Below, piece by piece: positions 44,177 through 51,923 of a stretch of DNA of 64,000 nucleotides. The number at the start of each line of letters is the position of its first letter. Positions within the stretch are counted from its first letter, which is position 1. The translations under genes and the position numbers were made by a program. The stretch spans positions 208,001 to 272,000 of the forward strand of contig VGBM01000001.1 in NCBI GenBank assembly GCA_016870485.1, written 5' to 3'. The notes under the pieces were generated by a model that searched no databases, was not told the origin of the DNA, and worked only from the letters and a program-made list of their open reading frames with translations. This DNA comes from Actinomycetota bacterium. Lineage in GTDB: Bacteria > Actinomycetota > Thermoleophilia > Gaiellales > F1-60-MAGs149.

Positions 44177-44248
44177 TAGGGGCGCCTGGATTCGAACCAG
44201 GGCCTTACCGGTTATGAGCCGGCTGCTCTACCGCTGAGCTACGCCCCT
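44177..44248 (-). tRNA. tRNA with CAU anticodon (Met elongator or Ile2)
   Basis: A complete 72-base cloverleaf: acceptor AGGGGCG/CGCCCCT, D arm GCTC/GAGC, anticodon stem GCCGG/CCGGT with loop CTCATAA (anticodon CAU), T arm CCTGG-TTCGAAT-CCAGG, discriminator A. CCA is not encoded. The sequence alone cannot separate elongator Met from lysidine-modified Ile2; the initiator is unlikely because the A1-U72 pair and the anticodon stem (no three G-C pairs) differ from bacterial initiators. Confidence 0.93.
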
Positions 44249-44258
44249 GCCGCCGTGA

Positions 44259-44264
44259 ACGATA
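44259..44264 (-). promoter_or_regulatory. Putative -10 box of the CAU tRNA
   Basis: TATCGT on the minus strand, ten bases before the tRNA 5' end, between the tRNA and the end of the kinase gene. Confidence 0.4.
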
Positions 44265-44278
44265 GGCGGCGCGGCGGG

Positions 44279-45232
44279 TCAGCCGTCGCCGCCGCCGCGC
44301 AATGGCGCGCCGGCCACATCGAGGGCGCGCGTCGCACGCGCGGTGACCAGTTGGTAGAGCACGAGCAGCTGGGTGATCGCGAGCGCATCCGACCGGAACA
44401 GGTCCATGCCGCGGGTGAACTGGCCGAGCCGGTCGAGCTGCAGGTGGCGGGCGAAGTGCAGGCGCTCCCAGATCGCCGTCTCGATCTCCTCCGCCCGACC
44501 CTGCGGCAGCATTCCGGGCACCGTCAGGAGCTGCTCGCCGTGGGGCAGCTGCTGGATCGTGAAGTCGCCGGGGGCGGACCCGCCCAGCCCCGAGAGGTCC
44601 GGGTGCGGCACCGTCGGACGCAGCAGGATCTCCGCATCCAGGTTCTTCTCCTCGGGGTCGCCGCCCCGCCGGAACGTGATCACGAGGTCCGCGAACGCGC
44701 GCTGCGGGCGCACCCACCTGACCGAGTCGCGCTCGCGCCGGTCCATCTCGTCCAGCACCTCGTCGGTCGTGTAGCCGCGCCGAGTCGTGTCGCGGATCAG
44801 CTTCCACTCGCGGCGGAGCTCCTCGGGCGGATCCATGTAGACCGCGCAGTCAAAGCACCGCCGCAGGCCGTCCGTGGACAGGCAGAGCAGCCCGTCAACC
44901 ACGGTGTAGGGGCCGGGCACGAGGTACTCCGGCGGGCCGTGCGTCCCGTCCGCGTGCCGGTACGTCGGCTTCAGGACCGGACGCAGCTCGCCGAGCGTCT
45001 CGAGGTCGCGCTCGAGGATGTCGAGGTAGTTGGCCTCCGGGTCGAGCGGCGTGATCGCCATCACCCGGCGCTGCGCCCGGTCGTAGCGGTGGTAGTCGTC
45101 CGTCGGCAGGTGCGCCACCTGCTCCTCGCCGAGTACCCGCGCGAGCCCGCGCGTGAGCGTGGTCTTGCCGCTCGCCGAGTCTCCGACGACCGCGAGCATC
45201 GTCGAGTGCGCGGAGGTTCGGGGGATGGCCAT
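44279..45232 (-). CDS. Phosphoribulokinase/uridine-kinase-like P-loop kinase
   Basis: A 317-residue kinase. Walker A is AVVGDSASGKTTLTRGLA. Then come PTDDYHRYDRAQR, ITPLDPEANYLDILERDL, LKPTYRHADGTHGPPEYL and VVDGLLCLSTDGLRRCFDC, and VYMDPPEELRREWKLIRD with RGYTTDEVLDEMDRRERDS. This series resembles the plant/cyanobacterial-type phosphoribulokinase more than uridine kinase. The last ~80 residues form an extension I do not recognise. No Rubisco gene is nearby, so its substrate is open. It is divergent from the dehydratase operon. Confidence 0.82.
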   Translation of the reverse strand: MAIPRTSAHSTMLAVVGDSASGKTTLTRGLARVLGEEQVAHLPTDDYHRYDRAQRRVMAITPLDPEANYLDILERDLETLGELRPVLKPTYRHADGTHGPPEYLVPGPYTVVDGLLCLSTDGLRRCFDCAVYMDPPEELRREWKLIRDTTRRGYTTDEVLDEMDRRERDSVRWVRPQRAFADLVITFRRGGDPEEKNLDAEILLRPTVPHPDLSGLGGSAPGDFTIQQLPHGEQLLTVPGMLPQGRAEEIETAIWERLHFARHLQLDRLGQFTRGMDLFRSDALAITQLLVLYQLVTARATRALDVAGAPLRGGGDG

Positions 45233-45264
45233 CGCGCGCAATGGTCGCAGATCCCGGGGCGCGG

Positions 45265-45270
45265 TACGAT
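45265..45270 (+). promoter_or_regulatory. Putative -10 box of the diol dehydratase operon
   Basis: TACGAT followed by eight bases and the GTG at 45279. There is no obvious Shine-Dalgarno before the GTG. Confidence 0.45.
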
Positions 45271-45278
45271 CTAGCCCC

Positions 45279-47528
45279 GTGGAGGGGACACCCGGACGAT
45301 CGTTGCGCAGCGCGTTCCTCGAGGACGGTGCGGTTAGCCGCGACGTCGTCGTGCCCGAGTACCCCGAGCTCGGCCTGATCGCGTTCGCGAGCCCCCACGA
45401 CCCGGAGCCGTCGATCCGCGTCGAGGACGGCCGCATCGTCGAGATCGACGGCACGCCCGAGGCCGAGTTCGACCTGATCGACGCCTTCCTCGCCGCCCAC
45501 GCGATCGACCCCACGGTGGCCGAGGAGGCGATGGGGATCGACGACCTCAGCTGGGCGCGGATGATCGTCTCGACGGACGTGCCCCGGACCGACGTGCTGC
45601 GCCTCGTCGAGGGCGCGACGCCCGGCAAGCTGGCCCGCGTCCTGAGCCTGCTCAGCCCGCTCGAGCTGATGCAGGCGATGGCGAAGATGCGCGCGCGCCG
45701 CACCCCCTCGATCCAGGGCCACGTCACGAACCGCATCGACCATCCGCTCCTGATCGCCGCCGACGCGGCGAGCGCCGTGGCACTCGGGTTCCGGGAGCTG
45801 GAGACGACGGTGCCCGTCCTGCGCGACGCGCCGCTCGTCGCCCTCGCGCTCCTGATCGGCAGCCAGGTGCCCGCCCCCGGCGCCCTCACGCAGTGCGCGA
45901 TCGAGGAGCGCCTCGAGCTGGAGTTGGGCATGCGCGGGCTGACCACCTACGCGGAGACCGTGTCCGTCTACGGAACGGAGCGCGTCTTCCTCGACGGCGA
46001 CGACACGCCCTGGTCGAAGGCGTTCCTCGCGGCCTCGTACGCCTCGCGCGGGCTGAAGATGCGCTTCACCTCGGGCTCCGGCGCCGAGGTGCTGATGGGC
46101 GCGGCCGAGGGCAAGTCGATGCTCTACCTCGAGGCGCGCTGCCTCGCCGTGACGCGCGCCGCCGGCTCCCAGGGCACGCAGAACGGCGGCATCGACGGGA
46201 TCAACGTGACCGGCTCCGTCCCGAACGGCATGCGCGAGATCCTCGCCGAGAACGTGCTCGCGGCCCTCTACGGCCTCGAGACCTGCACGGGCAACGACAC
46301 GCAGATGAGTGCGTCCGACATCCGCCGCACCGCGCACACCCTGCCGCTGCTCCTCGCCGGTTCGGACTTCCTGTTCTCGGGCTTCGGGTCGATCCCGACC
46401 TACGACAATGCCTTCGGCCCCTCGAACTTCAACGCCGAGGACATCGACGACTACATGATGATCCAGCGCGACTGGGGCTTCGAGGGGGCGCTGCGCTCGC
46501 GGGACGACGCGACGCTCCTGCCGCTGCGCCGCCGCGCCGCCGAGGCCTGCCGGGCCGTCCTCGAGGAGCTCGAACTCCTGACCTTCGACGATGCCGAGGT
46601 CGAGCGGGTCGTCCACGCCCACGGCAGTCTCGACGTCGCCCAGGAGCAGACCGACGACACGGCCACGGCGGGCGACGCCGTCATCGAGCGCGGCATCACC
46701 GCCCTGGACGTCGTGCGCGCGCTCGCCGCCCGCGGCTTCGACGTCGAGGCCGAGCGCGTCCTCGAGATGACCCGCCAGCGGCTATTCGGCGACCACCTGC
46801 AGACCTCGGCGATCTTCGACGAGGAGATGCGCGTCCTCAGCGCCCTGACCGACCCGAACGACTACACGGGCCCCGGCACCGGCTACCGCGTCTCGCCCGA
46901 GCGCCAGACCGAGATCGCCCGCGTGCGCCAGGAGCGCACCCACGCGGACCTGCTCGCCGAGCAGGCGCCGCACGCCGGTTGCGTGACCCTCCAGGAGACC
47001 GGCCCCGCCGCCGCCAAGGTGCGCCCCGACGAGGTCGTGATCGGCGTCTCGCCGGCCTTCGCGAAGGAGGTCTGGCTGACCCTGTCCGGCGTCACCGTGG
47101 GCGAGGCTCTGCGGCAGCTGCTGGCGGGCATCGAGGAGGAGGGCGTCCACGCGCGCGTCGTGCGCGTCACCCACTCCCTCGACCTCGGCATGGTCGGCTG
47201 GACCGCCGCGACCCTGTCGGGCAGCGGCGTCGCCCTCGGCATCCAGGGCAAGGGCACGTCCCTGATCCACCGCGCCGACCTGCCCGTGCTCGCCAACCTG
47301 GAGCTGCTCAGCGTCGCCCCGCTGATCGGGCCCGAGCACTTCCGCGCCCTCGGCCGCAACGCGGCCCGCCACGCGAAGGGCGGCAAGCCCGCGCCCGTGA
47401 TCCTGCCGGAGTCGAGCGCGGCGATGGGCCCGCGCTACCACGCGAAGGTCGTCGCCCTGATCACCCGCGAGAGCGCGTGCCTCGAGCCCGGCCCCGCCCG
47501 GGCCGTGGAGGTCTCGTGGCCGAGCTGA
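45279..47528 (+). CDS. pduCD: B12-dependent diol/glycerol dehydratase, fused large and medium subunits
   Basis: A 749-residue fusion. Residues ~1-555 are the large subunit (PduC/DhaB1). Catalytic segments are conserved: SIQGHVTN (His and Gln), TTYAETVSVYGTE (Glu), EGKSMLYLEARC (Glu), GSQGTQNGG (Gln), GNDTQMSASD (Asp) and DFLFSGFGS (Ser). From ~580 on it is the medium subunit (PduD): RPDEVVIGVSPAFAKEV, GIEEEGVHARVVRVTHSLD, LGIQGKGTSLIHRADLPVLANLEL. In the best-known enzymes these are two genes. The enzyme uses adenosylcobalamin to convert 1,2-propanediol or glycerol to an aldehyde. The small subunit follows, overlapping by 13 bases. Confidence 0.94.
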   Translation: MEGTPGRSLRSAFLEDGAVSRDVVVPEYPELGLIAFASPHDPEPSIRVEDGRIVEIDGTPEAEFDLIDAFLAAHAIDPTVAEEAMGIDDLSWARMIVSTDVPRTDVLRLVEGATPGKLARVLSLLSPLELMQAMAKMRARRTPSIQGHVTNRIDHPLLIAADAASAVALGFRELETTVPVLRDAPLVALALLIGSQVPAPGALTQCAIEERLELELGMRGLTTYAETVSVYGTERVFLDGDDTPWSKAFLAASYASRGLKMRFTSGSGAEVLMGAAEGKSMLYLEARCLAVTRAAGSQGTQNGGIDGINVTGSVPNGMREILAENVLAALYGLETCTGNDTQMSASDIRRTAHTLPLLLAGSDFLFSGFGSIPTYDNAFGPSNFNAEDIDDYMMIQRDWGFEGALRSRDDATLLPLRRRAAEACRAVLEELELLTFDDAEVERVVHAHGSLDVAQEQTDDTATAGDAVIERGITALDVVRALAARGFDVEAERVLEMTRQRLFGDHLQTSAIFDEEMRVLSALTDPNDYTGPGTGYRVSPERQTEIARVRQERTHADLLAEQAPHAGCVTLQETGPAAAKVRPDEVVIGVSPAFAKEVWLTLSGVTVGEALRQLLAGIEEEGVHARVVRVTHSLDLGMVGWTAATLSGSGVALGIQGKGTSLIHRADLPVLANLELLSVAPLIGPEHFRALGRNAARHAKGGKPAPVILPESSAAMGPRYHAKVVALITRESACLEPGPARAVEVSWPS

Positions 47529-47914
47529 GCTACCCCCTCGGTGAGCACCACCGCTCCGAGGTGCGCGCCCAGACCGGCCGCACCGCCGACGAGCTGACCG
47601 TGGAGGCCGTCCGCGCGGGCCGCGTCAGCGCGCAGGACGCCGCGATCGACCCGCAGACGCTGCTCCGCCAGGCCGACTTCGCCGAGCGCGGTGGCAACCC
47701 ACAGCTGGCCGAGAACCTGCGCCGCGGCGCCGAGCTCGCCACCTTCGCCGACGACGACGTCCTGCGCTTCTACGACGCGCTGCGCCCCGGCCGCTCCTCG
47801 GCCGCCGAGCTCGAGGAGATCGCCACGGCCCTCGCGGCGGGCGGGGCGAACCGCTGCGCCGCGCTGGTGCGCGAGGCGCGCACCCACTACCTGCGCCGCG
47901 GGCTGATCTCCTGA
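47516..47914 (+). CDS. pduE: Diol/glycerol dehydratase small subunit
   Basis: A 132-residue small (gamma) subunit: LSYPLGEHHRSEVRAQTGRT at the N-terminus and YDALRPGRSSAAELEEIATAL towards the end are the usual PduE/DhaB3 blocks. It completes the dehydratase trimer of subunits. GTG at 47516 lies inside the end of the fused gene, giving a 13-base overlap. The reactivase gene begins one base after its stop. Confidence 0.94.
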   Translation: MAELSYPLGEHHRSEVRAQTGRTADELTVEAVRAGRVSAQDAAIDPQTLLRQADFAERGGNPQLAENLRRGAELATFADDDVLRFYDALRPGRSSAAELEEIATALAAGGANRCAALVREARTHYLRRGLIS

Positions 47915-47915
47915 C

Positions 47916-49604
47916 GTGGTCGTCGCGGGCGTCGACGTCGGCAACGCCACCACCGAGGTGGCGATCGCCCGCCTCAGCCCGGGCCGCGAGCCCGAGTTCC
48001 TGAGCGTCACGCGCGGCCCCACCACCGGCGCGAAGGGGTCCGCCGCGGCCGCCGACGGCGTGCTCGACCTGATCATCCGGGCGAGCCGCCGGCTCGGCGA
48101 GGAGCCGAGCCGGATCCTGCTCGCCGACCTGCATCCCGTCGAGACCGGCCTGCGCGAGCTGGCCGCCGATGAGGAGCGCGACCTCGGCGGCGTGGCGATC
48201 GCGCGGCCCGTCAGCGCGACCCCGTCGGGCCTCGGCGCCGCCGCCGGGCGCCTCGTCGACCTCGACGACCTCACGGGCGACCCCGCGGGCGACCCCGTCA
48301 TCCCGATCGTGCCCCCGCTCGACTTCGACGCCGCCGCGGCACGGCTCAACGACGCGCGCCAACGCGGCTGGCGGCTCGCGGCGATCGTCGTGACGAACGA
48401 CGACGGCGTCCTGATCGGCAACCGCGTCGACCGGACCCTGCCGATCATCGACGAGGTCGCGGACGCCGCCGATCTGTCGCGCGGCGCCTGGGCCGCGATC
48501 GAGGTGGCCCCGCCCGGCGGCGTCGTCGAGCAGCTCGCCGACCCGCTGCGGCTCGCCGTGCTCCTCGCCCTCGACCCGTCCCGAGCCCGCGGCGCGCGCA
48601 ACGCCGCCCGAGCCCTCGTCGGGCACCGCGCGGCGATCGCCGTGCGCGGCGAGGCCTCGTCGGGCGCCTCGCACCGCGACGCCCCGCCCCTCGCCACGCT
48701 GCAGGACGGGTCGCAGGTCGCGGTCGACCATGCCGTCGCCCCGCCCGCGCACGGCGCCGTCCGCAGGGTCGAAGGCGTCGACGCCGAGTTGATCGACGCC
48801 TTCTGGGCGCCGCTGCCCGCCCCCGACGACGATGCGCGCCTCGCGCTCGCGCTCCACGCGCGACGCGCCGTCGGCCTCGCGGTACTCGCCGAGCGCGGCG
48901 ACCGCGTGCTCGAGGCCGCCCTCGCGGAGCGCGCCGGCTGCGAGGTCGTGGTGGTCGGCGCCGAGACCGCCGCCGCAGTGGCGGGGGCCTCGACCACCCC
49001 GGGTGCGGGCCACGCGCCGATCGTCATCGACATGGGCGGCGGCACCGTCGACCTCCACGTCGGGCTCGACGGATCGGCGCGCGCCGTCGCCGCCGCGGGC
49101 GCCGGGCACCTCGTCGACCGCATCTGCGGCGCGATCCTCGGCGTCGACCACCTCCGTGCCGAGCAGGCCAAGCGGCTGCCCACCGTGCACGTCGAGACCC
49201 CGTTCATCCTGCGCCACGAGGACGGCGGCCGCACGTTCCTCGAGCGCCCCGCCCCGGCCCGCTGCGTCGCGCACCTCTGCCTCGCGGAGCGCCGGGACGG
49301 CTCCCTGGACCCGCTCGAGGCGGCGCTGCCGCCGGAGCTGTGGGCGCGGCTCAGGCGCGCGGCCAAGCGCGACGTGATCGCCGCGAACCTGCGGCGCGCC
49401 GCCGAGGCCGTCGGCGGGCTGCCCGCCGGCGAGCTGGCCGTGCTGGTCGGCGGCTGCGCCGAGGACCAGGAGGTCGTCGACGAGGTGTCCCTGGCCCTCG
49501 CCGACCTCGACCTCGCGATCGCGCGCGGCGACATCCTCGGCCGTCACGGCCCCCGGGCCGCGGTCGCCGTCGGGCTCGTGCTTCTGCACGCGGAGACCGC
49601 ATGA
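47916..49604 (+). CDS. ddrA: Diol dehydratase reactivase large subunit (DdrA/PduG)
   Basis: A 562-residue chaperone-like ATPase of the actin/Hsp70 fold. The first phosphate loop is VAGVDVGNATTEVAI, the second IVIDMGGGTVDLHV, and LVGGCAEDQEVVD is the adenosine motif. NDDGVLIGNRVDRTLPIIDE is typical of DdrA. It releases damaged cobalamin from inactivated dehydratase so that a fresh coenzyme can bind. GTG at 47916; the end overlaps the small subunit by ATGA. Confidence 0.94.
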   Translation: MVVAGVDVGNATTEVAIARLSPGREPEFLSVTRGPTTGAKGSAAAADGVLDLIIRASRRLGEEPSRILLADLHPVETGLRELAADEERDLGGVAIARPVSATPSGLGAAAGRLVDLDDLTGDPAGDPVIPIVPPLDFDAAAARLNDARQRGWRLAAIVVTNDDGVLIGNRVDRTLPIIDEVADAADLSRGAWAAIEVAPPGGVVEQLADPLRLAVLLALDPSRARGARNAARALVGHRAAIAVRGEASSGASHRDAPPLATLQDGSQVAVDHAVAPPAHGAVRRVEGVDAELIDAFWAPLPAPDDDARLALALHARRAVGLAVLAERGDRVLEAALAERAGCEVVVVGAETAAAVAGASTTPGAGHAPIVIDMGGGTVDLHVGLDGSARAVAAAGAGHLVDRICGAILGVDHLRAEQAKRLPTVHVETPFILRHEDGGRTFLERPAPARCVAHLCLAERRDGSLDPLEAALPPELWARLRRAAKRDVIAANLRRAAEAVGGLPAGELAVLVGGCAEDQEVVDEVSLALADLDLAIARGDILGRHGPRAAVAVGLVLLHAETA

Positions 49605-49891
49605 GCGCCCCCGCCGTCGTCCTGGCCACGGATGACGCCGAGCTCGTCCGCCTCGTGCGCGCCGCCTTCGAGGAGGAGGCCGTTCCCCTCGCCGTCGTCG
49701 CGCCCGCGCCCGCGCGCGCAGCGGCCGTGCGCTCGCCGCTCGGAATCGGCCTCGCCGCCCGGGGCGACCGGCTCGAGCTCGCCCTCGCGACCGGTCCCGA
49801 CGAGCCGTGGCTCGTCGATGACGATCCACGCCGGCTCGGGCGGATCGCGGCGCGGCTCGCCGCGCGCCGCCCGCTCGGAGAGCTGCCGTGA
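49601..49891 (+). CDS. ddrB: Diol dehydratase reactivase small subunit (DdrB/PduH)
   Basis: A 96-residue protein at the expected place and of near-expected length for the DdrB/PduH subunit. It is an alpha/beta fold with LATDDAELVRLVRAAFEEEAVPLAVV and the SPLGIGLAARGDRLELAL block, which is the recognisable feature of the family. It pairs with DdrA. ATG at 49601 gives ATGA with the ddrA stop, and the end gives GTGA with the next SDR gene. Confidence 0.87.
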   Translation: MSAPAVVLATDDAELVRLVRAAFEEEAVPLAVVAPAPARAAAVRSPLGIGLAARGDRLELALATGPDEPWLVDDDPRRLGRIAARLAARRPLGELP

Positions 49892-50634
49892 GCGCCCGCG
49901 CGCTCGTCACCGGCGGCACCAGTGGGATCGGCGCCGCCATCTGCCGGCGCCTTGCCGCCGACGGCTGGCGGGTCGCCGTCGCCGGCCGCAGCGCCGAGCG
50001 GGCTGGCCTGATCGCCGACGAGATCGGCGGGGTCGCGGTGGTGGGCGACGTCGCCGACCCCGGCCACGACCCGGTGGCGCTCGCCGCCGAGGCGCTCGGC
50101 GGCCTCGATTGCACCGTCCTCAACGCGGGCGTGATCGCCGACCGCAACCTGCCGGGGACCGCCGACGACGACTGGGCGCTCCTTCTCGCGGTCAATGTGC
50201 TCGCGGTCCACCGCCAGGCGCGCGCCGCCCGCGCCCACCTGGCCGCGAGCGGCGGCTCGATCCTGATGACGGCCTCCGACGCCGGCGTCTGGGGTGAGCC
50301 CGCGATCGCCGGCTACTCGATCACGAAGCGGATGGTGCTGCAGCTGATGCGCTGCCTCGCGGCCGAGTGGGGACCCGACGGCGTGCGCGTCAACGCGCTC
50401 TGCCCGGGCGACACCGAGCCCGGGATGGTGACCACCACGGCCGGGCGCCGCAACCCCGGCGCCACCGACGGCTGGCTGGCGCCGCCGCTCGGCGCGATCG
50501 TGCAGGCGACCGACGTCGCCGGCGCGGCCGCGTTCCTCGCCGGCCCCGACGCGGCCCGCATCACGGGCGTCGGACTCCTCGTCGACGCCGGCATGCGGGC
50601 CTCGGCGACGGGCTGGAAGGACGGTGCCGCGTGA
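49888..50634 (+). CDS. Short-chain dehydrogenase/reductase (SDR) 1
   Basis: A 248-residue classical SDR. The cofactor loop is VTGGTSGIGAAICRRL, NAG is in TVLNAGVIAD, and the active Ser and Tyr-x-x-x-Lys are in ILMTASDAGVW and GYSITKRM. It could reduce the aldehyde released by the dehydratase or oxidise the alcohol; direction and substrate are not evident. It is coupled to ddrB and to the next gene by GTGA overlaps. Confidence 0.88.
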   Translation: MSARALVTGGTSGIGAAICRRLAADGWRVAVAGRSAERAGLIADEIGGVAVVGDVADPGHDPVALAAEALGGLDCTVLNAGVIADRNLPGTADDDWALLLAVNVLAVHRQARAARAHLAASGGSILMTASDAGVWGEPAIAGYSITKRMVLQLMRCLAAEWGPDGVRVNALCPGDTEPGMVTTTAGRRNPGATDGWLAPPLGAIVQATDVAGAAAFLAGPDAARITGVGLLVDAGMRASATGWKDGAA

Positions 50635-51134
50635 GGGGCCGCCAAGTGATCGGGACGGACGGCCCCGTGGCCCGCGCGCTGCGCGAGCAGCCGCCGGCGG
50701 GCGAACGGGTGGAGCTCGTGGTCGTCGCGCTGCCCGCGCCCGCGGGACCCGTCGGCGCGCTGCCCTCCGGGGACCTCGCCGCGCTCGTCGACGCCACGCT
50801 GACCCCGGCGATCGCCGCGCTGCGCGCGGCGGCCGGGGACGGGGAGCCCACGCGGGTTGCGATCGTCTGCCCCGCCAGCGCCGTCCTGCCGGATCACCGG
50901 GACGGTGCGCGCTCGGTGGTGGCGGCCGGTCTCGCGATGCTGGCCGAGGTCGCGGCCGCGACGCCGGGCCTCGCGGCCAACGTGGTCGCGGTGGCGGACG
51001 ACGTGCCGCCGCACGAGGTGGCGGAGGCGGTGGGCTTCGCGCTGGCGCAGCCGTCCCTGAACGGCGCGACGATACGACTGGACGGCGGGCGCGATGCCGC
51101 GCTCGCCGCGGAGACCCGAGCGGAGGGGGACTGA
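50631..51134 (+). CDS. Degenerate SDR-like protein without cofactor-binding motif
   Basis: A 167-residue protein starting at GTG 50631 (GTGA with the upstream SDR). It looks like a short-chain dehydrogenase that lacks the Gly-rich nucleotide loop and the Tyr-x-x-x-Lys pair. The central VAIVCPASAVLP corresponds to the strand with the catalytic Ser. The helix SVVAAGLAMLAEVAAATPGLAANVV and the last strand NGATIRLDGG match the SDR core and C-terminus. It might be a structural partner for the flanking SDRs, as in heteromeric SDRs, or a decaying copy. Intact codon bias argues that it is expressed. Confidence 0.7.
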   Translation: MRGRQVIGTDGPVARALREQPPAGERVELVVVALPAPAGPVGALPSGDLAALVDATLTPAIAALRAAAGDGEPTRVAIVCPASAVLPDHRDGARSVVAAGLAMLAEVAAATPGLAANVVAVADDVPPHEVAEAVGFALAQPSLNGATIRLDGGRDAALAAETRAEGD

Positions 51135-51137
51135 CGG

Positions 51138-51923
51138 ATGGCGGATCAGCGGCTGCGGGGCAAGGTGGCCCTCGTGACGGGCGCGTCGAGCGGCAACGGC
51201 CGCGCGATCGCGCTGCGCTACGCGGCGGAGGGCGCGGCGGTGGTCTGCGCGGACATCGAGCCGCTGCCGATCGCGGGCGGCTGGGAGGAGCCCGTGCCCA
51301 CGCACGAGGCGATCGCCGCGGCGGGCGGGCGCGCCGTCTGGGCGCCCTGCGACGTGACCGACGGCGCGCAGGTGGCCGCGGCCGTGGCCACGGCCGTCGA
51401 GGCCTTCGGCGGCCTCGACGCCTGCGTGGCCAACGCCGGCATCTCCCCGAAGGCGCACCCCCTGCGCGACGAGCCCTGGGAGGACTACAAGCGCGTCCAG
51501 TCCGTCAACGTCGACGGCGTCTGGTGGACCTGCCGCGAGGCCTCGCGGCTGATGGTCGAGCAGGATCGCGGCGGCAGCATCGTCACCCTCGCCTCCATCG
51601 CCGGCATCACCGGCGTGCAGACCGGCAACCACTACAACATGAGCAAGGGCGCCGTCGTGCAGCTGACGCGCACGCTGGCGATCGAGCTGGCCCCGCACAT
51701 GATCACCGTCAACGCGATCTGCCCGGGCTGGGTGCGCACCGCGATGACGCGCGACATGTGGGACGAGCCCGAGCGCCTCGCCGACCTCGAGCGGCGCACA
51801 CCGATGGCCCGCCTCGGCGAGGTCGGGGACATCGCCGGCGCGGCGTTCTTCCTCGCCTCGGACGACGCGCGCTGGCTGACCGGCGCGATCCTGCCGGTCG
51901 ACGGGGGCTACTCCACGCTGTGA
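51138..51923 (+). CDS. Short-chain dehydrogenase/reductase (SDR) 2
   Basis: A 261-residue classical SDR: LVTGASSGNGRAIALRY (cofactor loop, slightly variant), CVANAGISPK, Ser in TLASIAGITG and Tyr-x-x-x-Lys in NHYNMSKGAVVQL, C-terminal LTGAILPVDGG. It is intact, unlike the protein before it. It begins three bases after the previous stop and ends with a GTGA overlap with the hydrolase, so it belongs to the dehydratase operon. Confidence 0.92.
   Translation: MADQRLRGKVALVTGASSGNGRAIALRYAAEGAAVVCADIEPLPIAGGWEEPVPTHEAIAAAGGRAVWAPCDVTDGAQVAAAVATAVEAFGGLDACVANAGISPKAHPLRDEPWEDYKRVQSVNVDGVWWTCREASRLMVEQDRGGSIVTLASIAGITGVQTGNHYNMSKGAVVQLTRTLAIELAPHMITVNAICPGWVRTAMTRDMWDEPERLADLERRTPMARLGEVGDIAGAAFFLASDDARWLTGAILPVDGGYSTL

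Noticed and set aside
44177..44248. Initiator tRNA-fMet
   Set aside because: The 1-72 position is a paired A-U and the anticodon stem lacks the three consecutive G-C pairs of initiators. It is an elongator Met or Ile2 tRNA.
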